This document shows positions 13,416 through 26,600 of a stretch of 64,000 nucleotides of DNA, in pieces. The stretch lies in the NCBI GenBank assembly GCA_022695795.1, contig MU404075.1, positions 124,001-188,000 on the forward strand. Reading direction: 5' to 3'. Each line of letters begins with the position of its first letter. Position 1 is the stretch's first letter. The notes under the pieces were generated by a model that saw only the letters and a program-made list of their open reading frames with translations, searched no databases and had not been told where the DNA came from. The translations under genes were made by a program, and so were the position numbers. The DNA is from Biscogniauxia marginata (Eukaryota > Ascomycota > Sordariomycetes > Xylariales > Xylariaceae).

Positions 13416-16400
13416 ATGGCTGGTGACGACTTGTCGATCCTACCTTCACATGATACAATACCGACAACTATCGATACTAGGCCCGGCTCATCATCACAGC
13501 CTACGGAAACACTTGGACTTATTGCAAGGCAATTAGCAGGACTGAGTTCTCAGCTACAGACCATCCTACACGATCAAGAGTCAGGCCTGGACAGATCAAC
13601 TAAACAATCTTCAACTGAGGACACACGGGGGTCCTCGGTTTTCTCTGGAGACTTCGATGCAGATGATGTTAGACCGGTAGAGAGCCTACCCATTGAACAA
13701 ACCTTAGTTGAGACTTTCATGTCACAACGTAACTCTCTCGATAACACATTTCGCGATCTTAACAGGCAGTCTTCTCGTAAATTCGTTACAACTAATGGCG
13801 CAGGTCTCGGTCTTGAGAGTAGACATGAGGCTAGTCGGAGACCAAAATCAAGCCATGGCCAATCTATTCAACATGACGGCAGCTTGGGGTCCGTTAAACC
13901 CAGCATTCCAGATAGCAATTCTCAAGCGATCGCAGTAATAGGTATGAGCTGCCGCTTTCCGGGCGATGCGTCAAACCCAGAACGGCTATGGGAAATGTGC
14001 GCAAGAGCTCATGAGGCCTGGTCAGAATGGCCGAAGGGCAGGTTCAATCGGGGTGCCTTCTATCACCCGAACCCAGAACGAGGAGGGACAGTAAGTAAAC
14101 ACCCCTAACTTTATCGTGCCCAACAATGCTTACAGAGGACTAGTTTAATGCCAAAGGCGGTCATTTCCTGGATCAAGAGATGGGCGCCTTCGATGCGTCA
14201 TTTTTCAATATTACACCGACAGAGGCAAAGGTGAGCTGCATTTTCTATAAACACCAGTTGCACATAACATTCTGATAGTTTCCTCCTCACCAGGCCCTAG
14301 ACCCACAACAAAGACTTCAACTCGAGAATGCATACGAAGCCCTAGAAAATGGTAGGTACCTTTGATTGTAAAATAATCGTTCTAGAGAACGCTGACAATC
14401 TGGTAGCCGGCATTACTTTGGATGATGTGTCTGGTAGTAGTACTGGGGTATTCATTGGTACTTCTAACCATGACTACGAGCACATGTTATTAAAAGACCC
14501 GGATAGTGTGCCGTTATATCATGCTGTTGGCGTAAGCGCCTCTATTATGGCAAATCGTATTTCTCATTTTTTCAATTTAAGAGGGCCAAGTGTCACAGTT
14601 GATACTGCATGTTCTTCTTCGCTTGTCGCATTGCACCAAGCATGTCAAAGTTTGCGACTTGGGGAATCCAGGCAAGCTATTGTAGGGGGTGCTAACTTGA
14701 TCCTCGAGCCTGGAATGTTGATACCAATGAGCTCACTCAGGTATGTCACCTATTATCATCGTCTCTTACTACTACTAAGTATTTCAAGGTTCTTCTCACC
14801 TGATGGCACTTGCTACACTTATGATCACCGCGCATCGGGATATGGTCGAGGCGAAGGCGTTGGCACCGTCATCCTCAAGCCTCTCAACGACGCTGTACGG
14901 GATGGTGACACTATTCGCTGTGTGATTCGCGCCACCGGCGTAAACTCCGATGGACGAACCGCTGGGCTCATGTTGCCGAGCGGTGAGGCTCAGGAGGCTC
15001 TCATTCGCTCGACTTACGCAGCAGCAGGTCTCGACCCGTCGGTTACACAATACGTCGAAAGCCACGGAACAGGCACTAAAGCAGGAGATCCCATCGAGTC
15101 GGGTGCTATTGGACGCGTTTTCGGAGCAGCGTCAGCAAAGATAGGGGCGCCTAAGGTTCGAGTCGGTTCAGTAAAATCGAACATTGGGCACCTGGAAAAC
15201 GCCAGCGGAATTGCCGGGCTTATCAAAACAATACTTTCTTTGGAAAGGGGCATGATATTGCCTAACTCCAATTTTGAGAAACCGGGTGACCGCGTCGTCC
15301 TTGCGGAAAACAACCTTGAAGTCGGTGTCCAATTGATGTAAAAGGATAACTTAGCTGACACGACTTCAGGTTCCAACCAAACTAGAGGCATGGCCGACGG
15401 AAGGGTTAAGGAGAGCCTCAGTTAATTCCTTTGGCTTTGGAGGTAAGCTCTAAAAACAGAAACTAGCCCGACTATCCTACTAACACTCGCTTCAGGTACG
15501 AATGCACATTGCGTGATAGATGATGCCGAAAACTACCTTAGCTCAAGGGGGATCACCGGCCATATATCACTCGCTACGCCTCGCCGAATACACTCATTAC
15601 CTACGACCAACAATAATGAAGCAGATTCGAGACTTACCTTCACACCCCGGATGTTTGTCATCTCGGCAAATGACAAGGATACAATTGAGAAACTTGCCAG
15701 TTCGCTTGCAACACATTTTGGTAGTTTAGAGCAAGAGGGTACTCAGCAGTATGCCCTGCAACTAGCTTATACGCTTTACTCTCGCCGCTCCATGTTGCCG
15801 TGGCGAGAGGCTGTCGTTGCTTCTAGTCTCCATGACCTCTCCCAGAGGCTCAGCTCCGTTGATCTCACGCCATCTAGAACGTCAAAACCACCGAAACTGG
15901 GTTTCGTGTTCACAGGTCAAGGTGCTCAATGGGCCGGCATGGGACGTGAACTTCTAGACACGTACCCAGTGTATAAGAAAACCATCGAGGCTGCCGATGA
16001 GCATCTTAGATCCATTGGATGCGCATGGTCTTTAATCGGTAAGCAGGTAGATCCCCTCTTCTTGTCACTAGCAGTGGTTAATGAAGCGCAGAGGCACTCG
16101 TCCAGGATAAAGAATCAAGCCAGCTAGGGGATGCGTCTGTTAGCCAACCTGCATGTACCGCAGTTCAGTTGGGGGTCGTGGACCTCCTAGCAAGTTGGAA
16201 TGTGAAACCTGTGGCCGTAGTAGGGCACTCGAGTGGTGAAATCGCTGCCGCGTACGCTGCGGGCGCTTTGACCCTAGAGTCTGCTATGACGGTGGCATAT
16301 TATCGTGGCCAAGCCATGACGAGCCTCAAGGATGTTGCGCCCGATCTCCGCGGCGCGATGCTGGCTGCCGGTGTTTCGGCGGTAGAAGCTCAAAAGTTTA

Positions 16401-19400
16401 TTTCCCAATTGAAATGTCCTGGTGAGCTTAGTGTTGCCTGTGTCAATTCGCCATCGTCTGTCACTCTTAGTGGCGATGTCGCCGCTATCGAAGAGATGGC
16501 CCAGCTTCTTGATCGGCAAAGGCTATTTTCTCGACGACTTCAGGTTGACGTTGCGTACCACTCACAGCATATGTTGTACACCTCGAATGAGTACCTCACA
16601 AATATTCTAGATGGAACACCGCTGCCAGATGGGGCCTTTCCTAACCACGGAATCATCTTTGCGTCGTCTCTGGAAGCTCGAGTAGCAAAACTGGGCGAAC
16701 TTGGTGCGACTTATTGGGTGCGCAACATGGTCAGCCCAGTCCAGTTCTCAAAGGCATTGTCCGAAATGATGACTGCCGAGCGTGATAAAAGTATTGATAC
16801 ATTATTGGAGATTGGCCCTCATTCTATCCTAGCCGGGCCTACAAAACAAACCTTGGCAAGCCTCAACCTCAAGACTGAAGTTCGATACTTGCCGACCTTG
16901 GTGAGAAACCAAGATGCGAACAGAAGCCTACTGGAAACAGCTTGTGGGCTATGGAAACATGGGTATCCTATTGATGTTAACAAAGCTAATCGCCTTGAGT
17001 GTCCCGAGTTGAAGTACGGTCCCCTGACCGATCTGCCCTCATACCCGTTCAATCATACTATTAACCACTGGCACGAATCACGCTTGAGCAGAGCCTATCG
17101 GCATCGCAAAGAAGGACGCCACGATATCCTTGGCGCTCTAGTGCCAGAGAGCAATAATATCGAACCAAGATGGCGAAATCTCCTTCGTGTGGCAGATGTA
17201 CCATGGCTCAAGGACCACGTCGTTCAGTCGACAGTAATTTACCCAGCCGCTGGTTACATTGCCATGGCAATTGAAGCGGCGCGGCAAAAGCATTTCATGA
17301 GTAGTAAATCAGAAGCTCGACTCAAGAAGTTCCGCCTGAGCAATGTCAGCTTGACCTCGGCGCTGGTGGTACCCAATGGTGACACTGGGGTTGAAACCTC
17401 CCTGTCGTTACGTCCAGTGCCGGAGGGAGATCGGGAATCGTCTGCTTTGTGGTCAGAGTTTAGGATCTTCTCGTTCACTGATGCCCAGGAATGGACCGAG
17501 CACTGCCGTGGCCAGATTTCCGTCGAGTTGGAAAATATATCTCTCGAAAATAACCAAGATGATGATATCAGCATGGAAGATGGCAATTACTGGGGGAAGC
17601 GACTGAGATTGGAGTTTCACGACTGTGAAAGCCAACTATCTTCCCAAGATCTGTACACCACTTTTGATAACATAGGTCTACTCTTTGGTCCAACTTTTTG
17701 CAACCTCAACAATGTCTTCATCGGCATGCGCAACAACTCTATTAGTGAGATCCTGGTCCCTGATACCAAAGCAACAATGCCCTACGAGACAGAATTCTTC
17801 AACACTATACACCCCACCGTGCTCGATTCATGTTTTCAAGCAGCGTTTCCCTCGCTTATACACGAAAATAAGCTCAAGGACCCCATGGTGCCAACGTTTA
17901 TTGAACAGTTGACTATTGACGCCTATATCCCGAACCAGGCTGGCACGAAGTTCAAGGCTTATGCATCTACGAAACCGTCTATTCTCCGCAATTCCGTATC
18001 TGATATTGTTGTCTTCGACGCTGAAGATTCATCACCTTCTGGTCCTAAAATTTTGGTTAGCGGGCTGAAAACTACATCGCTGACCTGGGGATCTAATTCC
18101 GCAAATGAGGCCGATGCAACAAGGAAGCTCTGTTACAAAATGCCATGGAAGGTAGATTTGGACTTGATGACCGCTGAGCAAGTTTCCAGTTTGTGGCCGG
18201 TACCCGATCCTTCAAGGAAGCTTGACTCGGCAGAGTCCCTAGCTGTTCTCGAGTGGCTTTCCTTCCAATACATATCTGACTGCCTTCAGTTAATAAATAG
18301 CGATGATCGGGACGATATGCCTCAGCACCATGAGCAGTTTTACAATTGGTGTCTATCACAACACCCGCCTCTCATTCTAAGTGAACCTGAAAACACCTCG
18401 CTACCAGCAGCACACCCTATTCTGAGCCTCCAGGACTCTGAAGCGAAAAGAAAAGCCGCTATTGCGTTTGCACAGACACTCGGAGCAGAGGGTGAAATAG
18501 TCATCCGTGTTGGAGAAAATCTAGCATCAATCTTAAAAGGGGAAATCGATCCCCTTGCTCTCATGGTCCAGGATGATCTCCTAACCAAGGTTTACACCCA
18601 AGATCGGAGTATGCTCCGCTGCTACGAACTTCTACGGACATATGTCACGAACCTTGCCTTCAAGCAACCAGGCATGAAAATCCTCGAAATCGGAGCCGGC
18701 ACGGGCGGCGCAACGGAGCCTCTCCTTAAAACCCTAGGAGGTGGAAGCACTGGGTCCTACCCACAATTTTCCGACTACGTCTACACCGATATTTCGTCGG
18801 CCTTCTTCGAGAAGGCGCGTATTCGTTTTGCCGCTTGGGATGGTATGATTGAGTACCGCACCCTTGACATTGAGCACGATACCGCCGGACAAGGGTTCAA
18901 GGAGGGAACTTTTGACCTGATCATTGCCGCGAACGTTTTGCACGCCACAGCCAATATGGATGTGACCATGTCCAATGTGCGCAAACTTTTGAAACCAGGA
19001 GGCCGGCTCATCATGGTCGAAATCACACACCCGCGCTTGCGCATATCCCTTCCGTTCGGTACCCTCCCGGGCTGGTGGCTCGGTGATGGCGACGGTCGTA
19101 AAACGGGGCCGTTGCTTACTCCTAATCAATGGGAGGCGGTCCTTAAGAGAAATGGGTTCGACGGCCTTGAAGTATGCCAGGCAGATTATCCAGGTCCTTA
19201 TGAGATGTCGAGTCTCGTCGTTAGTCGTGCAACGATTGAAAAGAAAAGAACAGCCTCGACAGTGCATGTGTTTTCTCCGAACGGACAAGACCCGGCCGCC
19301 TTTGAGCTGAACAGCCTCTTGAAAAATGATGGGCGTTCGTTGAAACTGATCGGGACAGATATTGATACAGTGGCTTCTGGCCCCCTTGTTATCCTTGACA

Positions 19401-22183
19401 TTCAGAGCACCAGTCTTCTTGATAACTTGGACGAATCTAGCTTTTCAAGTATACGGAATACCTTGAGCAAACTAGATAGCATTCTATGGGTGACTTCTGG
19501 GGCAAACCATCAAAACCCTAATGCGGCAATGGTAGCAGGCCTCTCGCGGACTCTGAGGAACGAGAATGCCGGGTTGAAGCTTATCACTCTCGACCTAGAT
19601 CCACTAACAGTAGCAGACAGCTCAAAGGCTGCGGGGAGTATCCTGAGAGTCTTCAAGGCTAGGTTTACTATCCCAGATAATTCAACGGATATGGAACTCA
19701 TGGAAAAGGGGGGACAAATTCAGGTACCTAGACTCATCGAGCATCCCGAACTCAATGAACTCCTATTTAGGGAAATGGCGGGCATCCCGGAGCCCCCAAA
19801 TCTGGAGCCTTTCTATCAGCCAAAGCGGCAACTACGGCTCCAAGTCGGCACTCCTGGCTTGCTTGACTCGCTCCACTTTGTTGATATTCCCGACTGGGAC
19901 AATTCCTTAGATGACGACAGCGTGGAATTCCAGGTCAAGGCTATCGGCCTCAATTTCCGTGACGTGTTGACCGCACTAGGTCAGATCGAGAACCCGTATC
20001 CTCTCGGATACGACTCGAGTGGTGTCATCACCGCGGTAGGACGCAATGTCAAGGGCTTCGCCATCGGTGATAAAGTGGCGGCTCTTGCCGTGGGCTCTTT
20101 CACGAGTGTTCATCGAGTGGATGCGCGCAATGTGTTCCAACTCCCGCCTAGTTTGTCCTTTGAAGACGGCGCTTCGATCCCGCTCGCCTACGCAACGGCG
20201 TATCACGCCCTTGTCGACATCGCTCGCCTCTCTAAGGGCCAGCGGGTTCTGATCCACAGCGCCGCCGGCGGAGTCGGCCAGGCCGCCATCAAACTTGCCA
20301 AGTTAGCCGAAGCCGAAATCTTCGTCACCGTTGGCAGCAACGAGAAAAGGCAGCTCATGCTCGACGGATACGGCATCCCGGCCTCGCACGTCTTTTCAAG
20401 CCGCAATGCCGGCTTCGCCGAGAAGATAATGCGCATGACAGACGGTAAGGGCATCGAAGTGGTGCTAAACTCGCTGGCCGGCGAGCTACTGAAAGAATCC
20501 TGGCGCTGTATAGCTATGTTCGGCTTCTTCATCGAGATCGGCAAGCGCGACATATACGCCAACACACAGCTCGAGATGCAGCCCTTCGACAAGCACGTCA
20601 CATTTTCAGCCGTAGATCTCTCAGCTGTCTTCGCGCACCGGCCTGGACTAGGTTCGCAGATCCTTACCGACTGCTTCAAACTGTTCTACGAGGAAAAGAT
20701 CAGCGTCATGAAGCCCATCACCGCGTTTCCGATCGACCAAATCGAGGCAGCATTCCGATTCATGCAGGTGGGCAAGCACTCTGGCAAGATCGTCGTGACG
20801 GTGCCCGATGATGTCCAGGTTATGGTCGCGCCAAAGGCCAACACTAATTTCTTAAAAGGAGATGCTACGTATGTTATTGCTGGTGGTGTTGGCGGCCTAG
20901 GTAGAGAGATTTGTAGATGGATGGTTGACCACGGCGCCCGAAATATCGCGCTGCTTTCTCGTGGCGGACCCGAGGGTAACGCAAAAGCGCAGGAACTTGT
21001 CCAGGCGTGTACATCCAGAGGAGCTGTTGTCAAGGTCTACAAGTGCGACACACGAGACCCCGCGGCCGTCGCGCAAGCTTTACGCGATATCGGGGAGAAG
21101 GACAACATGCCCCCTATCCGCGGTATAATTAACGGGGCCATGATCCTACGGGATTCGCTCTTCGAGAATATGTCATTCGCAGACTGGAAGGCCGTGACCG
21201 ACACGAAGCTTGCCTCGTCCTGGAATCTCCATCACCAGACAATCGACCTGCCTCTCGACTTCTTCATCCTCCTCTCATCCGCGTCGGGAGTGTCCGGCAA
21301 CCGCGGCCAGTCCAACTACGCGGCGTCCTCGGCATTCCAAGACGCCTTCTCGCGGTATCGGCGCTCACTCGGCCTCCCGTCAACGACGCTCGACTTAGGC
21401 ATGATAGAGTCTGCGGGCTACGTGGCCGACAATGCGGACTCGGTCGCGTACCTGCGCACGCACGGGTACAGCATGATCAAGCTCAAGGAGTTCTTCGCCA
21501 TGCTGCGGTACGCGATCCAGAACAGCGATCCGACAGCGGCCGCCAACCTGGACGAATGCCAGATCATCACCGGGTACGACATCAAAGCCGCTGAGCACGT
21601 CGCCGCCGCCACCTCTGGAGCCAGGGGAGGAGCCCAGTCGAGCGCGACTTCAACCATCGGCCTCGCAGACGCCAAATTCACCCACCTCCCCCTGATCCAC
21701 CTATCCTCGCGCCGCGCAAACCAAACTCAAAGCAGCGCGAACCAAGATGGTAGTAGCAGCGCTAGCATTCCGCTCCGGCAGGCCCTGCTCGCGGCCGAGA
21801 AGGGCCCCAGCCGCAGCGCGGTGCTTGTCCGGACCGTGACGGCGCGGCTCGCGGGCCTGTTGGGGCGGAGCAGCGCCGCAGACATAGACCCCGAGGGCCG
21901 CAGCGTGGCGGCGCTCGGCGTCGACAGCCTCGTCGCGGTCGAGCTGCGCAACTGGGTCGTCGGCGAGATGGGCGTAGGGCTGCCCATCTTCGAGATCCTC
22001 GGCGCGCGGAGCCTGGTCGAGCTCGCGGGGAAGATCGAGGCTGGGTGTGCGTTCTTGAGGGAGGAGGATATGGCGGAGAGTGAAGGGGAGAACCAGAATC
22101 AGGGGGCTGCTGAGGGTGATGTTAGTAAAGAAAAGGTGGATGAGGACGAATGGAGATCTAGGTGGGAGGGTGTGATGCTTTGA
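13416..22183 (+). CDS. Highly reducing polyketide synthase (KS-AT-DH-cMT-ER-KR-ACP)
   Basis: Iterative type I HR-PKS, about 2797 aa. Exons: 13416-14090, 14144-14230, 14294-14351, 14407-14740, 14789-15320, 15370-15442, 15496-16038, 16092-22183. KS is about residues 170-600, with DTACSSS (Cys342), ESHGTGT (His477) and NIGH (His519). AT is about 720-1040, with GHSSGE (Ser814). DH starts near 1111, with His1143 and Asp1346 (LDSCFQ). The methyltransferase has EIGAGTGG (1633-1640). ER is about 2016-2341, with an intact GGVGQ nucleotide loop. KR starts near 2358, with GGVGGLGR and Tyr2510. ACP carries GVDSL (Ser2713). All domains look catalytically competent. There is no thioesterase, condensation or carnitine-acyltransferase domain; the protein ends in an acidic tail. 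Splice sites were chosen to restore conserved KS/AT sequence; for example, the first CAG acceptor (14135) would leave an in-frame TAG, so TAG at 14143 is used. The ATG at 13416 has a good context (CCAACATGGC), but an in-frame ATG lies at 13227. The roughly 170 residues before KS are unusual. The product cannot be predicted. Confidence 0.95.
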
Positions 22184-22744
22184 AAAGGAGGTGTGGTATT
22201 AGAAATGAGCGCGCATTAGCTCGACTGTTGCCAGAGCTAGAATTTCCAACATATATAGCAGCGTTACGATTGGGAGCATCACGGGTCAGGTCAGTTGTAT
22301 TTACGAGCTCATGGCGATCTTCACTTCATCTTTCTGCATTTTCACCATCACACCCATTTTTTTTTAATAATAATCATTTGATACTAATACGTGTACTTTC
22401 GAAAGCATTGCTGACTTGAGTTTAAAACCCTTTTCGTTTTTCGTTGTTCCTTTTTTTTTGGTTCCGTTTCCCCAAACCACTTCCCCCTATATTCCCGCTC
22501 CCCAACCCAATTGTTAAGGATTGGCAAATTCACCCTTTTCTCCAATATCCTTCCTCCCGTTCCTCTATATGCTGTGTTCTGTGTTCCCTAGATGATATCA
22601 TTCCTGACTCCGAGAATTTGCACCCTTTTGCCCGAAGAGTCCCGAATATCTAAAAATTGTCTCCATATTAAGAGGGAACAAGAATAAAAGAAAAGAAAAA
22701 AAAAGCGAGGTGGATGGCGGCTCCAAGCTACATACATATGAAGG
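22184..22744. other. Intergenic, convergent PKS and F-box gene 3' ends
   Basis: This space of about 560 bp holds the 3' untranslated regions of two converging genes. It contains pyrimidine-rich and T-rich runs (about 22330-22560) and A-rich runs on the far side. No gene or RNA is visible. Confidence 0.6.
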
Positions 22745-23614
22745 TTAGAATTTGCGAAACCGAGCTAATTCCCTAAAACGAAGTGAAGATATTATCTTGA
22801 GTTGAGACCCCAGCGTATTCACCTCGCCATAAGCTCTCCTAGCATCGCTTCTCACCGCCGCCATCGACCGAAAAGGACAAACCGCTCGGCAGACCTCGCA
22901 GTTGGATGTTTCGTTCCAGTCGATGACATTACCGCAGTTACAGATCCAGCTTCTCTCACCTGTGGGCCGCTCCAGGTAGTCCCCGGGACCGTGGTACCCG
23001 ACGCGCAAACCACAGTTAATACAGTAACGACGTAAGCAGATGATCGACTGGCACCCCGTGTCATCGTCTTGAACGATCACCTTGGGCGGCTGGTTAGAGG
23101 CAAACCGCTCCGGTGGTAAGACCCGGTAGCACACATAGCAGCCGAGGTTGTACGGCGCCTTCTCGCGGCGCTGCGAGGAGCCTCCCCCTTCCTTCAGCAC
23201 GTGCTTCGCGAAGTCGCGCTCAGCCCGTAGTACGAGCGACATCATTGTGTCGAATGGCGCTAGGTACGGGTCGACAATCGAGAGTAATATGCGACTACCC
23301 ATGCTCAGATGTAAGAGCTGCTCATACGGTACATATAGACATATCCTGTCTATCACGTTCTTGGGGAGCGATTCGAGGGGAAATTTTGCCATTGGTCTAC
23401 TGTATGGTTGCTGATATTTCTGTCGGGTCTGATGGGAAAGCTGGCTCGCCAACCACTGGACCTTGGACGAAAAGGAGACCTGTATCTGCTGGTGGGCTTG
23501 CTTTTGCCCACAAGATTCCGCGTCTTTACTATCTGATTTGAACCTCTGCGTGTATGGATACTGTGCCCTGTGGTATTTGTATCGTTCTAGCCCATTGTGA
23601 ATAGCCATCCCCAT
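22745..23614 (-). CDS. F-box-like protein with Cys-rich zinc-binding C-terminus
   Basis: Single-exon gene, 289 aa from the ATG at 23614. An F-box-like helix segment (FPLESLPKNVIDRICLYVPY) begins around residue 77. It is followed by a Cys-rich region with CYVC, CINC, CNC and CEVC pairs, which looks like structural zinc binding. The layout matches a large, poorly characterised fungal family. F-box proteins normally dock substrates onto an SCF ubiquitin ligase, but no substrate-binding repeat is visible here. The ATG at 23392, just before the F-box, is a reasonable alternative start, because the first 74 residues are low in complexity and Gln-rich. It converges on the PKS, about 560 bp apart; membership in the polyketide locus is not established. 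Confidence 0.75.
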   Translation of the reverse strand: MGMAIHNGLERYKYHRAQYPYTQRFKSDSKDAESCGQKQAHQQIQVSFSSKVQWLASQLSHQTRQKYQQPYSRPMAKFPLESLPKNVIDRICLYVPYEQLLHLSMGSRILLSIVDPYLAPFDTMMSLVLRAERDFAKHVLKEGGGSSQRREKAPYNLGCYVCYRVLPPERFASNQPPKVIVQDDDTGCQSIICLRRYCINCGLRVGYHGPGDYLERPTGERSWICNCGNVIDWNETSNCEVCRAVCPFRSMAAVRSDARRAYGEVNTLGSQLKIISSLRFRELARFRKF

Positions 23615-26600
23615 GAATGGGATATTGGCAAAGCAATGTAATTAGATAATGTCCTCAAGGTTTATATGCTGAAGAGACCACTTAAAGTGCTCTATTGGCT
23701 GTTGGGGGGATGGGCTTAAGTCTATCTAGTGTGATGAGATCAAGTTAGATCTGCGGTATCCTTTATACTTAACTATGCAAAAGACAGTGTGTGTTGGCTT
23801 CATGCAATCTACCACGAAAGGCAAAAAAAACAACACGAGTAGCCTTGGTGTCTGAGTCTGACCACGGGGTCGTAGCGATACATAGAAGAAAAAAAGAAAA
23901 GAGGAAAAAGATGCAGTCAGCTTGGCTTAGACACTACATACTTCGGGATGCATGCGCAATTTCCAAGTCTACGATAGTGCATCATAGCATCGGCACGAGA
24001 GATGTGAGTAATCGATTTTCGTATGTGACATTTGATTCAGCCTAGTATGTTCGAAGGCCGTATCCCCGATCTCTTAGTCCCGGGGGTAGCTGCGCTTCGC
24101 TGTATCCGGCACACTTCAGACAATCATTGATACATGCTATTACTTTCATAACCATACGATCGGGTCGTCACTTAACCAGGTTGAGAAAGAAGGATTCATG
24201 GGGGACTAACTAGGTCTCGCCCCAAGCGGCAAGCGGCAGGGCTCAAAAGGAACAACATCTGATCAATGCAGCGATATCAATATCGAAAGCCTACGGACGT
24301 CACCCTACTGGCTGACCATAACTCAGTTGGACTGGGGCAGACTTCATGCGGAAGGATGTACTTGTCGTCTCTCTGTACATCAAGGTGTCATGGGCGGTAG
24401 TTCGTATGATCCATCATATTTTACCTTGTTCCTCGGTTTTTGACCCCCATAGCTTAGGTTGAAATGTGACACGGAACCCAACTCGGCCACAGCCGTCTGC
24501 GGGAATGCTTAATTTATGGCTTTGGCTGAGCATCAGTAGGCTATGCGAGGCAGCTTGGGAGTCAGTTGGTCACATGTACTCTCCTCCTACACAATCATGT
24601 TGGTGATAAGTGAAATACGATCCAGGAGGTCCATTGGACTAGGTGAGACCTTAATCCACCCTCCGTTGAGCTCCCCGCAATGATCTATCTCGACGCGAGA
24701 ATCTTGGGCTAATGCAGACTCGAGCACAGCTCCTAAGATCAAAAGCGATTGTGGGCGCTAACTCGACCGGTTAGGAGGGATCAGGGGCCCATTTGAAGGC
24801 CAAGGCTCGGGTGTGCTTGCAGAAAATAACCACATGTCAACTAAATAAACCTACCTCTACCTTTATATCGCCGACATTATAGACGTCCACACCTGCCCGA
24901 GGCGAGATTCGCCGTTGATGATAGCGCCAATAGGCCCGCTTATATCCAAGTACACGGGGACAGAATACAACTCTGATCTCTTGAGCCACTTGGCAGTGTG
25001 ATATATGATACCGATCACTCTTGTATGTCAGGGCAGCAAGCCAAACAAGATCCCGAGTCGCTTGGTTTAGGAGAAGCGCATGCAGCCTTAGATTATCTAG
25101 CTAAGCCCGATCAGATGCCTCTCGCATATAAAGCAGCATCAACTTATTTTCTTCCTAACTCTAGTACGAATATTAAATACGTACCTAGTGAGTATTTTGA
25201 AGTAATATGAGAAGAAAGATCCTGGACGTTATCCGTTAGTAACCACAAACCTGGCCTCAACCCCGCTGCCTGTAATATACTGGTATAATATCTGGATAAA
25301 TCAGCATTAGCGATAACCTACCCCAATCTCATAGACTCTCCAGAGCTTACCGCTGGTTTTTCTTTACTGAAGCAGTGGACACTCGACTTCAACGCCCTCT
25401 CCCCCATCAAAGTAGAAGAAACAAGGCCAAGGATATGTATGGATCACTGCAGGAGGACAGAGAGGGGTAATTCGCATGATCATGGCGAATCTCTGTTCCA
25501 GCACAGGAACGTGGGTTATCCTAGGCTGTAGAATTGAATTGGGTCGACATGGCGATTCACCGACGTTGAATTTGATGATCGGCGCCTAAAGGGTGGCGCA
25601 CGCGACGGCGGCGGAGATTTGGAGATGAGATGGGACAAAGTGAGATGACGAACTGGCGAATGCGATTCTAAGCCGAAAGTCATCCTCGGCCGGGAGCGCA
25701 AATTGCTTCTTTCTATCGGTTCGAGGGCCATCTTCGCTTATGTACATCACTACAGCTTCGCGGGCGAGCAGAGTGATGGCGGTATAGCAATGATGGAGGA
25801 TTTGCCCGTCGATAATGCAATTAATATTCATTGGATGGGCTTCTTTGGCCCCCAGATCTATGCATGTGAAGATGAAGTGTTCCCGGCAATGGATGACGCA
25901 GTTACGGCCATGGCTGTAAACAGTGTTGAAAGGCGGCGCTCGTATCTGAAATAGGTACCTGGCTGACGGGAGAAGATGCTTACTCTGGACAAAAAGCCAC
26001 GAGGCTTACCTAATACAGGTACTTCCCCTTACTGTACGAGATATCATAGGTGTTTCGCGCGTGACTGAGCACACGGGCACGCAAACGGGGTTAGGGGTCA
26101 AGGGTTGAGAGATGAACCGCTATACAATGCAATCAAGCCAAAACTCAATGTCTCGATCCCGAGACGTGCCTACCCGTGTTGTATTCATGAGTCTGGGTCT
26201 GAGCATTCAGTAGAAGAAAAACTTCCCCTCTCATCTCTATCTATATATCACCGGCCGCATATTAATAATATGCCTCGCGAGCATCTAGCCGAAAGATTCA
26301 TGCAATGGTAGTGTGACTATCATACTTCCGTCACTCACTTAGAGCATTGCAAACGATCCCTGTAGAAATTCAAGCAGTAAACAATCAAATTGTAGTCATG
26401 TTGTATCATCAAAGCTTCGCAGCACATAACTGTGTCTTTGACTGTTCTGCATCGAACATCCTCGAGGAATCAAAGTCATAAACCTTGGGCTCTGCTTGCA
26501 TGTATGATGTTGACCTGTTGCTTCCATTATGATTGCGTCAGATTTTATCATAATTAGCCCAATATATCATGCTATTTAGAATTATGATAATCATATAGAC

